A stretch of DNA of 64,000 nucleotides. It comes from Andrena cerasifolii. Taxonomy: Eukaryota > Arthropoda > Insecta > Hymenoptera > Andrenidae. The notes beneath the pieces were generated by a model that saw only the letters and a list, made by a program, of their open reading frames with translations, had not been told where the DNA came from and searched no databases. The DNA is taken from NCBI RefSeq assembly GCF_050908995.1, contig NC_135123.1:14198001-14262000 (forward strand). Direction: 5' to 3'. The stretch's first letter is position 1. Each line of letters begins with the position of its first letter. This document shows, piece by piece, positions 61,801-64,000 of this stretch. The position numbers were made by a program, and so were the translations under genes.

Positions 61801-64000
61801 TGCATGGAGCATTCCCTCGGCTTTCCGGAGTCAAGGGAACCTACGGCAATTAGTCAGTCTCTTGAAATACACAGGATTCCGAGCACCTGCTTAAGCTCTT
61901 CAGACAGATCAGACTTAGAGCAATTTATCGACAAGCCACAGTGTACAGAACTTGTAACATCTCACGAAGATGTTCGAACACGCGCGCAGGATTTACAGGA
62001 AAGTTTCGCAGGGCTTCTGTAGATTTGCAGAGCAGTGAACAAGAAACTACGCGTTTCTTATACATGCCGCGGCTGAAATTTAAGGGATGCGATCACAGTA
62101 GAGAATAACTGAGAATCATTTTTATCACCTCTGGCTTAGGGGTGATCGATATTTATACAAATATGAGAAAGCAAGCTATTTTGATCCTAAATTCACAAAC
62201 AGATTTGCAGAATTGCAAAAATATCAGTTTTTGATTTTTGCGACTGCATTCCACCGTTTCGAAAAATCTGAAAAAATTAGACATTAATGACCATACAACG
62301 ACGCAAAAACTCTAAAAATATAAATATTGTAATTTGAAATTTTTACTTTGAAATCGTTATTTTTAATATCTTTGAATTTTTTAAAATTCGGTTTTGCCAC
62401 TGAAAATTCTGAAAAAATTCACAGACACGCGTATCAATGGGCAGGAGGCCTCTGATTTTTTGTATAAGTTTCTATTCAATAGAACAAAAGTAATGGAGCT
62501 TAAACTGTAAATTACGTTTCACCCTGTAACTACCCTAGTAGTAGGGGTATCGGGTTGAAACTTGGCAGAAATAGTTTTCTTAGAGGAACCTATCGATTGC
62601 CACGAACAAAGTTCAATTTGGTTTGTGGGCACTATGCTTATCTGGCTACACCCTTTCTAAATATTCAGTTTTTACTTTCATAGAATTGCGCCTTTATTCG
62701 CTACCATTGGACAATGGCCGGAATCGATGAAACGTGGGTGTCGATCGTGCTGCACGATCGATTACTTTTCCTTGCCGAAAAGCTCGGATTGGAATGGCAA
62801 ATTGGGAGCTCGTCGAACTGCTGACCATGGGGGTTAATCACGAGAGATCTCGATCCGAAAGCGCTGGTCGTTCAAAGAGAACCGCAGAGTGTGCTGGTGT
62901 GTCTGGATCCAGTTGGGCTCTGGGGATGAGTCAAGGTGCGCGTTGGCAAGTAGACGTCCGTGGACGTACGACCGAGTCCACGGATGCTGGTAAAGCTGAA
63001 ATTCACCGAATACAGCACCCCATCCCTTCGGGTCCTCTGACCAGGCCAAAGCAATGAATTCCCTTTCATTCGGCAACCAATGCTCGCTTGGACAATCGCG
63101 AACGAAGGGGCACGAATTCTTGGAGGACCGTCGATCTGTCGTAGCTTGGATCGTAAGATCCCAGACCAAGGAAATTAAACCCCTGAATGGAGACAGCTGG
63201 AAAATGGATTCTCTTCCTATTGTTCCTGAACGATGAATTTATATTTTCAAAGCTTCCCACTTGACAATATGTTCACACCATTTTGAATCCACGAATTTAG
63301 GAACGAAGTATTGGATAAGTATGGTAAAAATGTCCTTTAAGAAAATGATTTATATTCGCGTGGAATTAATAATCGAGATTGAACTTGGCAAACGCCAGAG
63401 TTTCATTAATTAAGCCTCTATAGAAGGGAATTCTAGGATATCGGTACAATCCAATTTCATTTCATGAATATGTTATGTGGAGCAAAGCTGTACGATTGCT
63501 ATGTTATGGTAATTGAATATGGAATTTCTGTGAATCGCCTAGTATCTGCACTGTAGGTAAATACACAGTGTCACAGATGAGTAATCGCCCAGGGTATTTT
63601 ATTAAACTTTCGTATATCTGCAACAGGTTCTCAGAAGTCCTTGCTGATAGACGCCTATCCGCAAAACATTATTCCTATCGCGTTACTGATAATGGGTATC
63701 GCGAAAAATTCCATAAAAAAAAAATACGCGCGAATAGGTAATTTCGTTTCAGCGTAAAACGTATTACGACAACGTCGACAGAATTTTCAGGCAATATTGT
63801 TTGGAGCGCGAGAACATTTCCGAGAGGATTTATAAAGTATCGTCTCGTTTCTCCTTCTGTCTCCATTTCTATCTTTCCTGTCGCCGGATCTAGAGCCACG
63901 ATCCTGCACGGTTGCTGAAAAACTGCACGATATAAAGATTTCAATTTGGATGACCTCATCGATATATTCTGATTCCACGGGCAAGGGAGCGGGATTGGGG
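58850..64000. other. Upstream of the first recognised GPCR exon; no gene supported
   Basis: The receptor's earlier exons (first ectodomain cysteine, signal peptide, 5' UTR) should lie here or beyond. I found none with a usable donor. Frames at 62734-63260 and 63675-63959 are longer than their surroundings but carry no motif I know. The sequence at 62140-62640 looks like an old repeat. Confidence 0.4.

Overview
This is nuclear DNA of an insect, most likely a hymenopteran (ant, bee or wasp). The evidence is spliced genes with GT..AG introns, an insect-type intracellular carboxylesterase, a calcitonin-receptor-like class B GPCR, and many small palindromic DNA transposons. The hymenopteran assignment is inference; no single marker proves it. 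There are no operons, CRISPR arrays, or rRNA or tRNA genes that I could recognise.

Three protein-coding genes are supported. (1) A class B (secretin/calcitonin family) GPCR runs on the minus strand. Its first recognisable exon is at 58739-58849. Four more follow at 9864-9970, 3675-3766, 2891-3017 and 2170-2396, with splice phases that match at every junction. They cover the hormone-binding ectodomain through TM4. TM5 to the C-terminus lies beyond the left edge, and the signal-peptide exon was not found. (2) An eight-exon carboxylesterase on the plus strand (41785-52525; 533 aa) has a complete catalytic triad. (3) A single-exon plus-strand ORF of 1204 aa (54618-58232) appears to be an all-helical solenoid that I cannot assign to a family. 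Genes 2 and 3 both lie inside the 48.8-kb intron of gene 1, on the opposite strand.

The rest is intronic or intergenic DNA crowded with non-autonomous mobile elements. Three palindromic groups recur. One has TTAA-flanked foldbacks starting GGG (6652, 8863, 16968, 28165, 45820). One has foldbacks ending TAGGGGA (10826, 13488, 25203, 33287). One is a roughly 425-bp MITE with CAAGGGAAGATCCCGAA-like ends (14040, 15054, 28470, 30316, 38339). There is also a foldback family with CAAGGGGAGGACACC ends, Tc1-like ends, and an AT-rich hAT transposase relic (21740-22850). Three tandem arrays stand out: a 173-bp unit inside one foldback arm, a 77/93-bp minisatellite, and a roughly 275-bp array in esterase intron 1. 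No clearly new functional system is visible. The best leads are the nested-gene arrangement, the unassigned 1204-aa protein, the inverted repeat pair flanking esterase exons 5-6, and the foldback biology.
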